Shown: positions 34,908 through 46,236 of the stretch, piece after piece
Layout of the letters: every line of letters begins with the position of its first letter
Numbering within the stretch: position 1 is the stretch's first letter
NCBI GenBank assembly: GCA_947311845.1
Contig: CAMZMU010000041.1
Coordinates: 135,097,849 to 135,161,848 of the forward strand
DNA: 64,000 nt
Source of the DNA: Poa pratensis
Lineage: Eukaryota > Streptophyta > Magnoliopsida > Poales > Poaceae
Direction of reading: 5' to 3'
Notes under the pieces: generated by a model
Seen by the model: only the letters and a program-made list of their open reading frames with translations
The model's database searches: none
Told to the model about the DNA's origin: nothing
Translations under genes and position numbers: made by a program

Positions 34908-35310
34908 GAGGACTGCGCTTGGTGTGGCCTGCCGGTGTGCAGCCCGCCCGCCTGCCCGGGATCGACTCCACTAGGGAGCGATTTTCCAGGTGTCTCACTA
35001 AGACGGTACTGTTCATGAACACTGTGCCGCAGCTACACTGTTCATAGAGCACTGTAGCACGCTGTTCATTAGGAGCAGTGCAATAAAAGAAGTCTGCTTT
35101 GCCTCACGTCTATGTGCCACAGGCGAGATCGACGTGCCCGTCGGTCATCGAAGCACTGGTCTTCGGCTAAGTCTCTCAGGACGTAGTGCTGGGTTATAGG
35201 GTGTAGGTCTAGTTTAGACACATAGGTGTGGTGTGCGTGTGTGTGGTGTGCGTCCTGTGTGTCCGAACAGGTACTACAACTTATAATCCCAGAGAGGCTC
35301 AAAAAAAAAA
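34908..35310 (+). mobile_element. SINE-like retroposon, TSD GACTGCAAGTCTGC
   Basis: A perfect 14-bp direct repeat (34894-34907 and 35311-35324) flanks 403 bp ending in a poly(A) run. The head has a tRNA B-box-like GGGATCGACTCC (34958-34969) about 45 bp from the start, consistent with a Pol III promoter. The F-box 1 leader has the uninserted site (GTCACTGCACTCG). It sits only 88 bp upstream of the F-box 2 start codon. Confidence 0.8.
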
Positions 35311-35398
35311 GACTGCAAGTCTGCACTCGTTCCCCTCGAACAAACCCGACGCATCCTTCCCTTCCACACGGTGTCTCCTAGGTCTCGCCGGCGAGGTG

Positions 35399-36700
35399 AT
35401 GACCCGCCGTCGCAGCCCGCGCCTCCATCCCCAAATCCACCCGAGCGAGGAGGATGGCATTGGAATGCCCCGCCACATCCGCCGCCGCTGCCGCGGCAAA
35501 TCGCCGGAGGCGGCCGAATCCCCGCCGCTCAACGAGGACATGCTCTGGGAGATCCTCCTCCGCCTCCCCCCGCAGCCATCCTCCCTCCTGCGCGCCTCCG
35601 TCGTTTGCAACCACTGGCGAGGCCTGGTTACCAACCCTCGGTTCCTCCGCCGCTTCCGCGCCCACCATGGGAAGCCGCCTCTCCTCGGCGTCTTCGTGCC
35701 TCGCGTCGGCAATATCAAGTTCAGATCCGTCTTAGACCCTCCAGACCGCATTCCTCGAAAGCGCTTCGGCCTGCGACGTCAAACCGGCAGCCGCACGAGG
35801 AAGCTGCTCGGGTGCCGCCATGGTCGTGTCCTCCTCTTGGATGAGAGGCGGCATAAGGTCATTGTGTGCGACCCCCTCACCGGCGAACACCACCGTCTCG
35901 CCGTTCCACCGGTGTTCAAAGGGTTTTACATCTATGGGGCTGTGCTTTGCGCTGCCGTGGACCAGGGCCACGTGCACGGCAGCTGCCACTCGAGCCCCTT
36001 CAAGGTCGTCTTGATGTCCCTCTGCAGAGACAGAGACGGATACGAATCTGACTCTGACGACGAAGACGATACTTCACCCATCGCTTGTGTATACTCATCG
36101 GAGACTGGCGAATGGGGCAATCTTATCTCAACAACGGATCGATCTAAGCTTGCTGGTAGTAATCCTGGAGTCCTTATCAGTAACGTCCTTTATTGGTCGT
36201 CTAAGAGTGTGAGTCGGCACACAAATGCTTTGGATTTGGATCATTTCACAGATGACATAGTTGAGTTTGATTTGGATAGGCAGAGTCTTGGTGTGATCAA
36301 GGGGCCTCCATGTCTTGATGGTTTCCTCAGACATCAGATAATCAGGTTGGAGGATGTTGTTGGTTTCGCTGTATTGTCGCACGGTAGATTTGAAGTGTGG
36401 CAGAGGAGGATCAAATGCCATGGTGGTACTACATGGTTGCTGCAGAACACCTTTGAAGTGCATACTGTTCTTGGGCTCCCTCCTCAGACTGAGCGACACA
36501 TGAGTAGGATGGAAATACTGGGGTATGATGAGGATAATGGTGCAATTTTTGTTTATGTGGACGCCGGTGTCTACATGATTCAACTTATGTCGATGCAATT
36601 CAGAAAACTTCATGAAAGCCATTTTCCCTTGATCTGTCATCCTTTCACAAGTTTTTATGCACCAGGTGATTGCTGCTCTTTAGTCCTTGTATTGTGGTAG
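35399..36700 (+). CDS. F-box protein 2 (433 aa)
   Basis: A paralogue of F-box 1, very similar in sequence over the shared part. The F-box is at about residues 42-90 (MLWEILLRLPPQPSSLLRAS, VCNHWRGLVTNPRFLRRF), followed by the same beta-rich region (GCRHGRVLLLD, EHHRLAVPPVFKGFYIYGA, FEVWQRRIKCHGG). The start is the ATG at 35399; the frame stays open upstream to 35228 but that part is SINE sequence and is not coding. The C-terminus reads MSMQFRKLHESH...PFTSFYAPG, probably the ancestral end. Its original upstream DNA is now 8 kb away, beyond a Helitron and SINEs, so only about 70 bp of shared leader remains next to the gene. Expression is therefore uncertain; the frame is intact. Confidence 0.88.
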   Translation: MTRRRSPRLHPQIHPSEEDGIGMPRHIRRRCRGKSPEAAESPPLNEDMLWEILLRLPPQPSSLLRASVVCNHWRGLVTNPRFLRRFRAHHGKPPLLGVFVPRVGNIKFRSVLDPPDRIPRKRFGLRRQTGSRTRKLLGCRHGRVLLLDERRHKVIVCDPLTGEHHRLAVPPVFKGFYIYGAVLCAAVDQGHVHGSCHSSPFKVVLMSLCRDRDGYESDSDDEDDTSPIACVYSSETGEWGNLISTTDRSKLAGSNPGVLISNVLYWSSKSVSRHTNALDLDHFTDDIVEFDLDRQSLGVIKGPPCLDGFLRHQIIRLEDVVGFAVLSHGRFEVWQRRIKCHGGTTWLLQNTFEVHTVLGLPPQTERHMSRMEILGYDEDNGAIFVYVDAGVYMIQLMSMQFRKLHESHFPLICHPFTSFYAPGDCCSLVLVLW

Positions 36701-37014
36701 TAATTAGTAACCAGATCTAGTGATGTTCTATACATGGTTGATGGAATACCTTGTTGTGCTTCCCAAGTGTCCACTAACAACTTAAACTTAGTTAGAAATT
36801 GTTCCTTTACTAGGTTGGCAAACTTGTAGCTGGATTTTTTTTATGTTTTCACTCTTCAGAGGTACCAAATCAAATGTCAAATGAGTAACTCAGTTGGTGT
36901 GTTTGGAACCTCAAAGCTAGTTATATTCTTTTATCAAGTAGTATCTGTTTTGATCATGCTACTAATGTTATCTCCATAATAACTACTTTCCTTGAATTTA
37001 TACCTTCTGAAATA

Positions 37015-37137
37015 CTCCCTCCGTTCGGATTTAATTGACACACATTTTGTTACACATGGATGTATCTAGATATTAAACAAGTATAGATACATGCATATTT
37101 GGATAAAACCAAGTCAATTAATTTGGAACAGAGGGAG
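37015..37137. mobile_element. Stowaway MITE, 123 bp, TA target
   Basis: The ends are CTCCCTCCGTTCGG and an imperfect inverse ending GAGGGAG, flanked by TA. The F-box 1 copy (about 21963) reads CTTCTGAAGTAATATTTCG with no insertion. Confidence 0.85.
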
Positions 37138-39351
37138 TAATAGGTTGTTCATCACTTGTTGAAGACCACTGCTGCAATCTTGCACCACACAGAAATAAAT
37201 TGAATTTATCAACTGTAGTAGGCTTGATTTTATTTAAAGCTTAACACCAAAAATCAGTTTTGTTGCTAGAATTTATTAGTTTAGGCTCGTTTCAATTTGT
37301 CTGCTTGATACGTCCGAAAAATTCTTAAAGGTCTTTTTGTACCTTATCAGCTAAACCTTTCATTGTGAAGTAGTTAAATTAACCATTTTCAGGAACGGTA
37401 TTGGCATTTTAAAACAGAAGTGATTTTGTTTATCTATGTTAGTATCAAAAGTGGGTTATAAAACATCTATAAAAAGAGAGTTCATCTATGTGACTGACTC
37501 ACTATTGCATCCATATATTTTCCTCATAGCTTTCATTAATTGCCCGACTGCTTATGCTTCTAGGCGTAGTCATTCCTGGTGGATGCGATGGAGTTGAAAT
37601 CTTGCACGATACATAGAATGATTGTCGGTTTCATGTGCTGAGGTGCTGGAATGGTTCAACAGGTAAGGGCATCTTCTGCATAATTTGCGAGATATTGGTT
37701 GATTGTTTTTTTGTATAAAAAATCATTTGGCTGCCAACATGTGCAGCATGCACCCACAAAATAGTGTGGCTATAGGGTCTCATGCATGTCAATAACACAC
37801 GCAGCAACTGAAATGATGATGTCGCAAGGCAAAATGACTATCCCTTTTGTGTTGAAAATGATATCCAGATGTTGATAGGCTGTTGTTATTGCTGTTTATA
37901 TTACCTGATTGTGCCTATTTGGCCATGCCTACGGTTCTTCCTTGGTTTAGGTGTTTCAGAGTTGGTAAGCTGAAAGCAAAACATTAGTAGCATTCAAATC
38001 AAAAGGCTCAAGGATTTAGTTTGTTGCATTGGTAATCCTAGGAGATATATCCAAGAATATGCTATCTGCTATATTTTATGACTTTGCACAGACATCTTGT
38101 TAACAAATTATTTTAACCATGCTGCTTACTGGTTGGCAATTATGTTTTCTCCAGGGGAAGTAATGGATGCTGCAGGTCTCACGAGTTTGTCCCATTGCAT
38201 CGTTACAGTCGGCAGTGTGTATATATGCTTTTTTGAAGAACTTGTTGAATTTGTGCCTTAGTCTATGTAAGTTTCTAATGTAACAAGATGCTACATTAAT
38301 ACCTAATGAAGGGAAGTTCAGCTTTCCCAGCTTATAATTCTAGTCAGATTCAGCTGTATCTTCTTTACATACTTGTGCTTGACAGCTCTTCTCTTCAGCC
38401 AGGGGAGTTTTGGAGCACATTTATGACTTACCATCACCAAACAGTGAAAAAAAATGGACAAGCTCACATTTTCTTATGCAGATCGTTTCAGATGTTAACA
38501 AAATCTAAACCGCTGTTATAAATTACATATGTTCATCTGGAAAATAATTACACTTATTTCGATTGTATGGAGACATACATATATCAAGGTAATTGTTGGT
38601 TACCACTGAATCATATCATCTCTAGGCGTCCGCACAACTGGCCAGGAAATTTCACAAGAACCATGTGCATATATACCAGAAGTACAGGTATGGTTGTTGT
38701 AGAAAAGAAAATAGGAAACCTGACTTATCTGCTGTGAGATTGATAATTGCCTATCAGCTGTAGCAAAAGCAGGGATATGTTCCAAAATTTCACAGGACGC
38801 TGAATAACAACTAGTACTAGCTTGGATATGTTCCAAAATTTGCTGCCGTTACCATTTCAAGCATAAATTCAGTACGTGTGAGCAGTGCCATGTTTCTTCA
38901 GTTGGGCTGCACAATGTACCGTCAGGAGCTAGAATACAGTGGTAGAAGAATTAACCTCGGACGGCACAAGGCACAGGTTCCTGCCATCTGTTACCCGGGC
39001 AGTCTGTAATAATCATGCATGAAAAATGTAATTAATTGCCTGTTAAGAAGTGCCATCTTTTCGCCAATGTTAGTGCCATCTTATTCAGGACATGATTCTT
39101 TAGGAATTTCGTCTTGTAGGAAATTGAACTTTTATAGAACTCCATAGCATTGTTCGTGAATGCGATTTTTTTGCAGAAAGCATGTAGATAGTAAATTTTC
39201 TCTCTCTAAGTCCTGTAGTTTTTCTTGCAGTTTTTTGTTCTCAAGTTTTTCTTCAACAGGAGTGTTCTAGTGAGCTTCACCTCTTTGCTTTATCATTCTT
39301 GTTGCCATTGGGGGTGACATCTTTATAGTATAATTCTTCTTTAAGGTTCTA

Positions 39352-39433
39352 CTCCCTCCGTTCGGAAAAGGATGTCACAAAAATGAACTATAGATAGACC
39401 ATTTTTGTGACATCCTTTTCTGAACGGAGGGAG
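39352..39433. mobile_element. Short Stowaway MITE, 82 bp, TA target
   Basis: A near-perfect hairpin: CTCCCTCCGTTC at the left, GAACGGAGGGAG at the right, with inverted AAAAGGATGTCACAAAAATG between. Flanked by TA. Confidence 0.88.
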
Positions 39434-40460
39434 TAGCATTTGGTTTGCCTTGTGCAAGCTTGAAAAGTTCTTTTTTGGTTCAGAACTTCTTTCAATGTTG
39501 TTGGATATTCTCCAACATCTAGCGTCATCCCAGCCAAAAGGTTATGTGCTGATTGTTCAACTATTTCATCTCTTGTTCGAGAAAATGCTATGGCAGGCAG
39601 TTGCCTGTAATAATGAGGCTCAGTTTGTAGCTGCACGCAATCTGAAAGGAAATTGTATAGTAAAGATTTAGATTATAATTTACTTACATCTCTATTGTAC
39701 GGAGTATTTGTTGAGCTGTTGTACATTGTACAAACAAAAGAATATGCTTTTCTTAATAGATGCTACTTTGCATTTTGACCAAAATCCATCGCAATATATT
39801 GAGAAACAACTAGTACTACCTTGCGTATGTTCCAAAATTTGCTGCCATTGCATTTGAAGCATAAATTCATTACGTTGTGAGCATTGCTGCATTGCTTTGT
39901 GTTTTCTGACCTTACAAGAAGTTTACATATGTAGTACAGTAAAACGCGGAGATAGTGGCAGACCATGTGATGCGAGCAAAAGAAATGCAAGTTTATCTTC
40001 TTATTCCAATCATACACAGATCTGAAAAAAGTTGCAGCTTTTGAGACCTGCATGATTTTACACTCAAAGATGCAACGGTACAAGCAGAGGCTGGTGGTCT
40101 GCAAAACTAGTATTCACAAGAAACTTGCGCACACTCTACAGCTGATAAATGAGAGCTCAATCATAGTGAGCAGCACTGCAGCAGATTTTTTTTCTCATAA
40201 TTACCAGACACATTCTGCTAAATTACCAACTTATTACCTGACCAAGGAATGTGTATGGGTGACCTCTAACTCTCTAACCACATAGCAGCACACAAGTTCT
40301 AGGAATACACCAATCTCGAAACATATGCATCTGTTGATAGACATGGGCGATGAGCCACAGATCAGATCGATGCAGGAATGAGGCAGCGACAAATATATGA
40401 AAATCTACCCATCCATCTTTACTAAACTGTCGGACTTGAAGTTTAGTTTTGTGCACTCAT

Positions 40461-43340
40461 GTAAATTGCAGTAGCCCTTTGGTCTCGTGTCCTTCAATTC
40501 TCTGTTCACTCATCCGTGCAGTTGTTGTATATATGAAGCATCCGACATATGGAACAATTGCAACCTCAGATCAGCGTCTGGCTAATTTGATATGTGCGTG
40601 TATAGTGTATACAAAGGATTGGTCAGGCTACAATCACGTAGAGACCACAGATGGTTTGGTCGCACTCGCACGTTGAACAAGCTGAACTTTACGTATTTTC
40701 CCAAGTCCCAATGCCGCCCATTCCAAGGCATCCAAGCATTCACGTAGAGACCACAGATGGTTTGATCTGCTGCAGTGCATTTTTGTGCCTATTTTTCATA
40801 ATCATCATATCTTTATCTATAGAGCAAGATCGCACTAATTCAAAACTAGACTAGAACTACGATACAAAAATGTCAAATTTGAGGTGAGACTCGCCTTGTA
40901 TGCACATATATGTAGGGCAAAAGGTGGTTGAGAGCAAGTTAGTACGGTTGTGTTTGGTAGATAAAATTATTGAAGTCAATGTACTAGGGCCTAGGACAGA
41001 GAGGAACACATAACAGATAACACCTGCATGGGTAAGTTCTCACTTCTTTGATCGAAGTGTACTTTAACATCTATATATCTAACCATCTATTACTGCGCGC
41101 ACGAGTGAGACATCCACCAGTCATTGAGAATAGCAAATCCCGAATTAGCAGGTCGGTATGCGAAGAGAAGTCTTTCGGTATTAAATCCGCGAGGCCAGGT
41201 GAAGAAAAGTCCGATATGGGTGATTACCTTTTTATGAAGGATAAGTCTCTGGGACTGACTGAACTGAATGTATAGCGTCAAGATAAGAAGCTCTTTTCAG
41301 TTAAAGGTGGGTGTCCGTTACATGCGAAATCAGGCTTTCGTTGGAAAAACCGGTGCCCAGAAAAAAAGTCTCCCTGTCTCAGTCTCCTTTCTCTTTTCCG
41401 GAGCAGAGTTGATGGAGTTACCCTACGGTGAGATTTAGTTCACTAAGTCATCCCTATAATAGACAACAGAATAAAATGTTCAACTGAAGTTCATGTCTAA
41501 CAAACATGATGTGCTGTAGGAATTAGTCATAGTGGAATCTTGTTCTCAACTCATGAGTAAGACACAACAAACTTCACTCGACCATTAAGCAATATGCACG
41601 CATTCACGCAATGGATAAAAGTAACCAAACGTCAATATCATCATACATCGCTTTCACTTTCAAACAGCTTCAAGGTAACCTCGTATATTATGCATCCTTA
41701 TAAAAAATAGGGATCGCTCCCATGTTTCATTAAAGTAATGAAATATTTTTATCGAGCTTGCGTGGGTGAAACCAACGAACCAAGTTCATTTTAGAACAGA
41801 AAACACATTCCTCATATTTATTTTATTCCCCTTTTCAAATTTGCCCCTGGCTATTACTATATTGTAAGAGACTAGCCACATAAAAAGTTGAAGTCCCCTA
41901 AAAAAAAGTTGAAGCCTAATGGAATAACTAATTTCCATGCAATATGGATAAACACACTAGAAGGGGATGGCGCGCTTTTCTGCTCTCAAAGGTACTATCG
42001 CGGTGATCGATACATGACATGCTTGTCAGAATAAAATTAGTCGATCATACATACATGATCAGGTACAGATTCATAACCATATAATGCAAAAGTAACAACT
42101 TCTAATTTCTTAATCTCCGAACGAGGCGAGCCCTGCGCTTGGTGCTTGGAGCCAAATGAGTCTTAGCGAGACAGGGGTTGGTCAAAGTGCATCCGGAGGC
42201 AGAGCTTGCATGCACCGCTCATGCGCGTGTGTGTGCTTGTAGGGAAGGAGGAGGCACGGTGAGGAGGGGAGGAGAGGAGGGTTTCTTGGGTGGCTCGTCG
42301 ACCGAATCTATGGACAACCAAGAAGCGATGGTGGGGGTGTGGGGGGGGGGGGGGGGGGGAGGAAGAGCAACACAACCCTCAAGATTGAATCCCTACTGTG
42401 CCTTCGAGCAAAGTTGGTAAATTCACGGCGTAATCAGTAAGAGTTGTGATGGAGCGGCCAGTTCGACGCCAAACCAATGGCAGAGGAGGCAGCGCATTAA
42501 CCAGAGAAGAGGCGGGAGGGCAACATGAAATTTTCAATTAGCAGTTGGCGTGCTCACGTTGCCCTTTTTTCATATAGCAGCAGCCCGAGTGTTGTATTTT
42601 GCAGAACAAGATGTTTTTTTGTACTGCACTAATTAAATTTGGACAAAATTTATATCAAATACATCTATTGGAGTAAGGTTTTTTTGGTCTCAAGTGTCCT
42701 AAAAAGTAGTTAAACCCTAAAATATGGAAGCTATTAGAGATGGTTTAAGAGAATAGCGGTTCGTAGATTCGTCTGTGATAGTTAAAAAATTCATCGCTAA
42801 ATTTTGTCTAGCTGAACCAACAAATATTATTATTCTATAAATTTGGACAAAATTTACATCAATTACAGCTGTTGGAGTAAGGTTTTTTGTACTCAAAGTC
42901 CTAAAAAGTACTTAAACCCTAAAATATGTAAGCTATTAGAGATGGTTTAATAGAAAAGCAGTTCGTAGATTCATCTACGTAGTTCTGCATCAGAAGCATA
43001 CTATGTTTCAACGAATAGCGAAGGTTTGTTGACGATCCCTCGCTACCATCCCAGGACCCTAATCATTCCGTTTTTCGGGAACACTTGGGGAACGAACTAG
43101 CTTGGCGAACCAGAGATGTGTAGTGCTTCATGGAGAACTCGTGTCTAGCCCTTGTTCACCGGGGAGAAGAATTGGGACAGTGCACCATGTCATAGATACC
43201 ATGGGGAATGGGATGATTAGTCGTGCAAAGAACCAATCCAGTTCGACATACTTTCCAGATGCCGCTCATTCCAATCATGTGAGTTAGATGCATGTGGTTT
43301 GTAATGTTTTTTTTTTAACCGGGAGAGGTCTCAAAGGGCC
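40461..43340. other. Intergenic, mainly without genes
   Basis: No gene is recognised. It holds a 24-bp direct repeat (CACGTAGAGACCACAGATGG at 40637 and 40741), a possible organelle-derived patch (about 41080-41440), a 19-base G run (42341-42359) and a duplicated MITE-like stretch (42637-42985). Confidence 0.5.
42637..42985. repeat. Direct duplication, period about 203 bp
   Basis: AATTTGGACAAAATTTA(T/C)ATC at 42637 recurs at 42840, and the following 140 bp (GGAGTAAGGTTTTTT, TTAGAGATGGTTTAA, GTTCGTAGATTC) also recur. The wording resembles a common grass MITE; a tandem or nested copy is likely. Confidence 0.6.
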
Positions 43341-43682
43341 TAGATATTGGAAAAAAATTAAATAATATTTTTTTAAACATTAATTCGGAAAATAGCGCGC
43401 GTTTTCTAGATTTTTGGAAAATAGCGCGACGTCGGCAATGGCCGGGCTGAAACCAGATGGTTTCGACATGGGCAACGCCGAAACCAGGTTTCGGCATGGG
43501 TAACGCCGAAACAAGGCTGTTTCGGTACGACCAGCGCCGAAACCCTGCTGGTTTGCATGCGATTCAGCCTTTCGCGTAACGGCGGGGCCGACAGCCATGT
43601 TTCGGCTCTGGCCGTGCCGAAAGTCACATTTTACAGTTTTTTTTGTTTTCCCCGAGTGTTAGCCCATATATTGAGGCTCATA

Positions 43683-43866
43683 TTTCCCGCCACCGCTACT
43701 CCCGCCATTATTTTCCCGCCACCGGTGCTCTCGCGTGCCCTGTTCTCCCGCCATTATTTTCCTGCCACCGCTACTCCCGCCATTATTTTCCCGCCACCGG
43801 TGCTCTCGCGTGCCCTGTTCTCCCGCCACCGTTTCCCGCCATTTCTTCCCTTCCCTTCCTATAAAA
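43683..43866 (+). promoter_or_regulatory. Promoter of the MULE ORF: four TTTCCCGCC sites and a TATA box
   Basis: TTTCCCGCC occurs at 43683-43691, 43712-43720, 43787-43795 and 43832-43840, plus one imperfect copy (TTTCCTGCC) near 43758. This equals the E2F/DP consensus TTTSSCGC. The array arose partly through a direct repeat of about 75 bp (CACCGGTGCTCTCGCGTGCC is present twice). A TATAAAA box (43860-43866) follows, 49 bp before the ATG. The binding role is inferred from consensus only. Confidence 0.55.
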
Positions 43867-43914
43867 TCCCCTCCTCACTAAGCTCCCTAAGCAGTCCAGT
43901 GTATACACTAGAAA

Positions 43915-44424
43915 ATGTCGATTCCTACCCCAGGTTGGCCCATGGATCGTAGTTGGGTAAGAGATATGTCCGAGCGTCTCTTGTTGTGTGCGGTCGAGTT
44001 GAGGGTAGACGGTAAGGAAGTTCCATGGGAGGAGCTCATCAGTAGTGACAGTCTTCTCACTGAGGTTGGAGCGGCATTACGACGACATAGCTGGCCAAAC
44101 AGGTACCCACAGGAAATACGGCAAGAACTTCTCAGGTTGCTTGATAGGTACGACAAGAAAGTTGTTAGTGGAAAATTTAGGAATGAAGCAGACCGTATGT
44201 GGTTTGCAAAAAATCCACGTACGTGGATAGACAAGAGCGAGGACGAAGACGATACCTTCATGCCGAGTGGCGCATTATCGTCGAAAGGCAAGAGTGATGC
44301 ATCGGCGAAGGGTAAGAGTGTTGCACCGTCTTCAAGGAGCAAGATTGCTTCATCCTCCAGGAGCAAGAGTGTTGCATCGTCGAAGAGCAAGACTGATGTT
44401 GGAGGCTGCGTCGACGGTAGATGA
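43915..44424 (+). CDS. MULE-borne protein of unknown function (169 aa)
   Basis: The 169-residue frame begins MSIPTPGWPMDRSWVRDMSE. Residues about 1-110 look like a folded alpha-helical domain (EVPWEELISSDSLLTEVGAA, RYPQEIRQELLRLLDRYDKK, MWFAKNPRTWID). After an acidic patch (SEDEDD, about 107-113) comes a Ser/Lys-rich low-complexity tail with short repeats (SSRSK, SKGKS, SASAKGKS). No known domain is recognised; a nuclear, nucleic-acid-associated role is only a guess from the basic tail. It has a TATA box at a sensible distance and is the only long frame in the element, which favours a real gene, either captured or belonging to the transposon family. Confidence 0.55.
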   Translation: MSIPTPGWPMDRSWVRDMSERLLLCAVELRVDGKEVPWEELISSDSLLTEVGAALRRHSWPNRYPQEIRQELLRLLDRYDKKVVSGKFRNEADRMWFAKNPRTWIDKSEDEDDTFMPSGALSSKGKSDASAKGKSVAPSSRSKIASSSRSKSVASSKSKTDVGGCVDGR

Positions 44425-45256
44425 CTTCATGTAGTTAGGTGTAATATTTAATTTCAGTATTAGTAGTTAATTTCAGAATGCCGATGTATCTTAATTTCCC
44501 GTTGTAACAGACAAGATCTATCTATTATTAATCTAAATTAATGTCTGAATCAAATGTAGGTAGATAGAAATATGTGTCATACATAGTATTACATCGAACG
44601 ATACGTAGATGTCTCATACATATAAATAAGGTCCCGTGAATGGAAACAGTTCTCATACATAGATAGTAGTATCAGTCATCTCTGTGAGCACGAGTGCGCG
44701 GCTGCCTCCGCGGTCGAGACCCGGTAGGTGACAAGCGTGCTGGAGCGCGGTGGTCACGCATCCCTCGGCCTCGAAACGGCTCATCCTCCTGCGTCTCCTG
44801 CGTATCGGGCGGCGGTGGGGTATGGTACAATGTCTCTCTCCCTCTGTTCTTGAATCTGTGAGCTTGTGGGGATTTTTTTCTGGGTAGGATTCGGTGCTAT
44901 TTTCGAACCATAGAGAAAGAACAGAGGGAGAGAAGGAGTTGAGCGGAGGAAGATGAAGAGAGACGGGCGCGGCCTGCTTATCCAGCAGGTTTCGGCATCG
45001 CCCGTGCCGAAACCCTGCTTTCGGCAGTGCTCGTGCCGAAAGGCGTGGGCCATGCCTGCCATTGCGGTCTGCGGCATGCACTGTCGGCTGTGGCCCTGAC
45101 GAAGCCTGGCTTTCGGCCCCGCCGATGCCGAAACCTGGCTTTCGGCCCCGCCGATGCCGAAACCATCTGGTTCGCCGCGCTATTTTCCAAAAATCTGGAA
45201 AACGCGCGCTATTTTCTGAATTAATGTTTCAAAAAATATTTATTTTTTAGATATTG

Positions 45257-46236
45257 TCATTCATAATGGCGGTATCAGTACATTTTACATAAGGGTCCTT
45301 CAGAAAGTAAAATATCACAATACAGACCCCACCACATGTAAAAAGGACCCTAGGTTTGTAATGACCTCCTTGTCTATGGAGTAAGATCCAGTTCACTCAA
45401 GTCATCAACCAAATATTTATCAAGCCCGGGACGATACTACCTATGGCTAAAGATGAAAACAACAAAAAAATCGCGGTATAGCAAGAGTTCTGAGAAGAGG
45501 TAAGCACGGCTGAAACTACAAATAGGGAACTTTAAAAGTGAAGGAGTCTCGAGCCATTGTACATATAGTGGTCTAAAGGAGGTTGTACTTGGGACATGCA
45601 ATTATTTAGGTGAATTGACAAGGCTACCTAGACAGAAGGGTACAAGGAGATATAGTATCGCTTACTCTGCATATACATGAAACTCTTAGTCTATGTTTGC
45701 TATAGCGGTAGATCATGATAATCAAGTTTTTTGAAACCAACAACTTCCCATTATGCCATTTGGCTAATTAATGCTTTCTTATCCGGCATAGAAAACGCAC
45801 GTACGATTTTCGTGTGCAGCTCATCAGTTCGTTGGTAAGTGGCAACAAACCGTAGTGATCCGTCAGATTAGGCATCGTACAAACATCGGACAAGGTTGTG
45901 GCGTACGTGTAGTAGTTCCGTTCATTTAGTATCCTTTATCCTTATCAAACTATGGAAGCGGAGTCCAAGGTTACGTCAACAAATGACACGCTTCTGGAGT
46001 TCTTTTTTGTTTTGTCAGACGTAAGTTGCAACAAGCAAATGTGGTTGTGATCAATCTTAGGGAAATAGGCCACATGAAGAGCTTAGCCCACAATCTTGCA
46101 CACATATGAGAGATCGTAATAAAATTGGTATGAATTGGTATGATATTGATAAAATGCACTGTTAGAAAAATGAATATGGGGCATGTCCATAGAACACCTA
46201 GGCGGCTAGGCCGACAACCGTCAAACCTAATATATA
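45257..46236. other. Intergenic, no gene seen
   Basis: AT-moderate spacer between the MULE and the Helitron. Short ORFs carry no recognisable domain. Confidence 0.4.

Larger units (their letters stand above)
36701..40460 (+). other. 3' flank of F-box 2, paralogous to that of F-box 1
   Basis: Matches 21663-23780 in order, with about 900 bp (37290-38175) missing from the first copy and two Stowaways present only here. An exon-like piece ending GGTTCAACAG/GTAAGG near 37662 lies in the extra part and might be an untranslated exon. The last 400 bp (39960-40380) also match 50130-50520. No separate protein gene is seen. Confidence 0.6.
43350..45247 (+). mobile_element. Mutator-like element (MULE), 1.9 kb, TSD TAGATATTG
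   Basis: The nine bases TAGATATTG flank the element exactly (43341-43349 and 45248-45256), the length expected of Mutator-type insertion. Terminal inverted repeats of about 80 bp include GAAAATAGCGCGCGTTTT and GATTTTTGGAAAATAGCGCG on both ends. Inside each TIR is a subterminal array of TTTCGGC / GCCGAAA words. No transposase domain is seen, so the element is non-autonomous. It carries one open frame with its own promoter-like sequence. Confidence 0.82.

Noticed and set aside
35228..35398. 57-codon N-terminal extension of F-box 2
   Set aside because: It is encoded by the SINE and its poly(A) run; homology with F-box 1 starts at the ATG at 35399.
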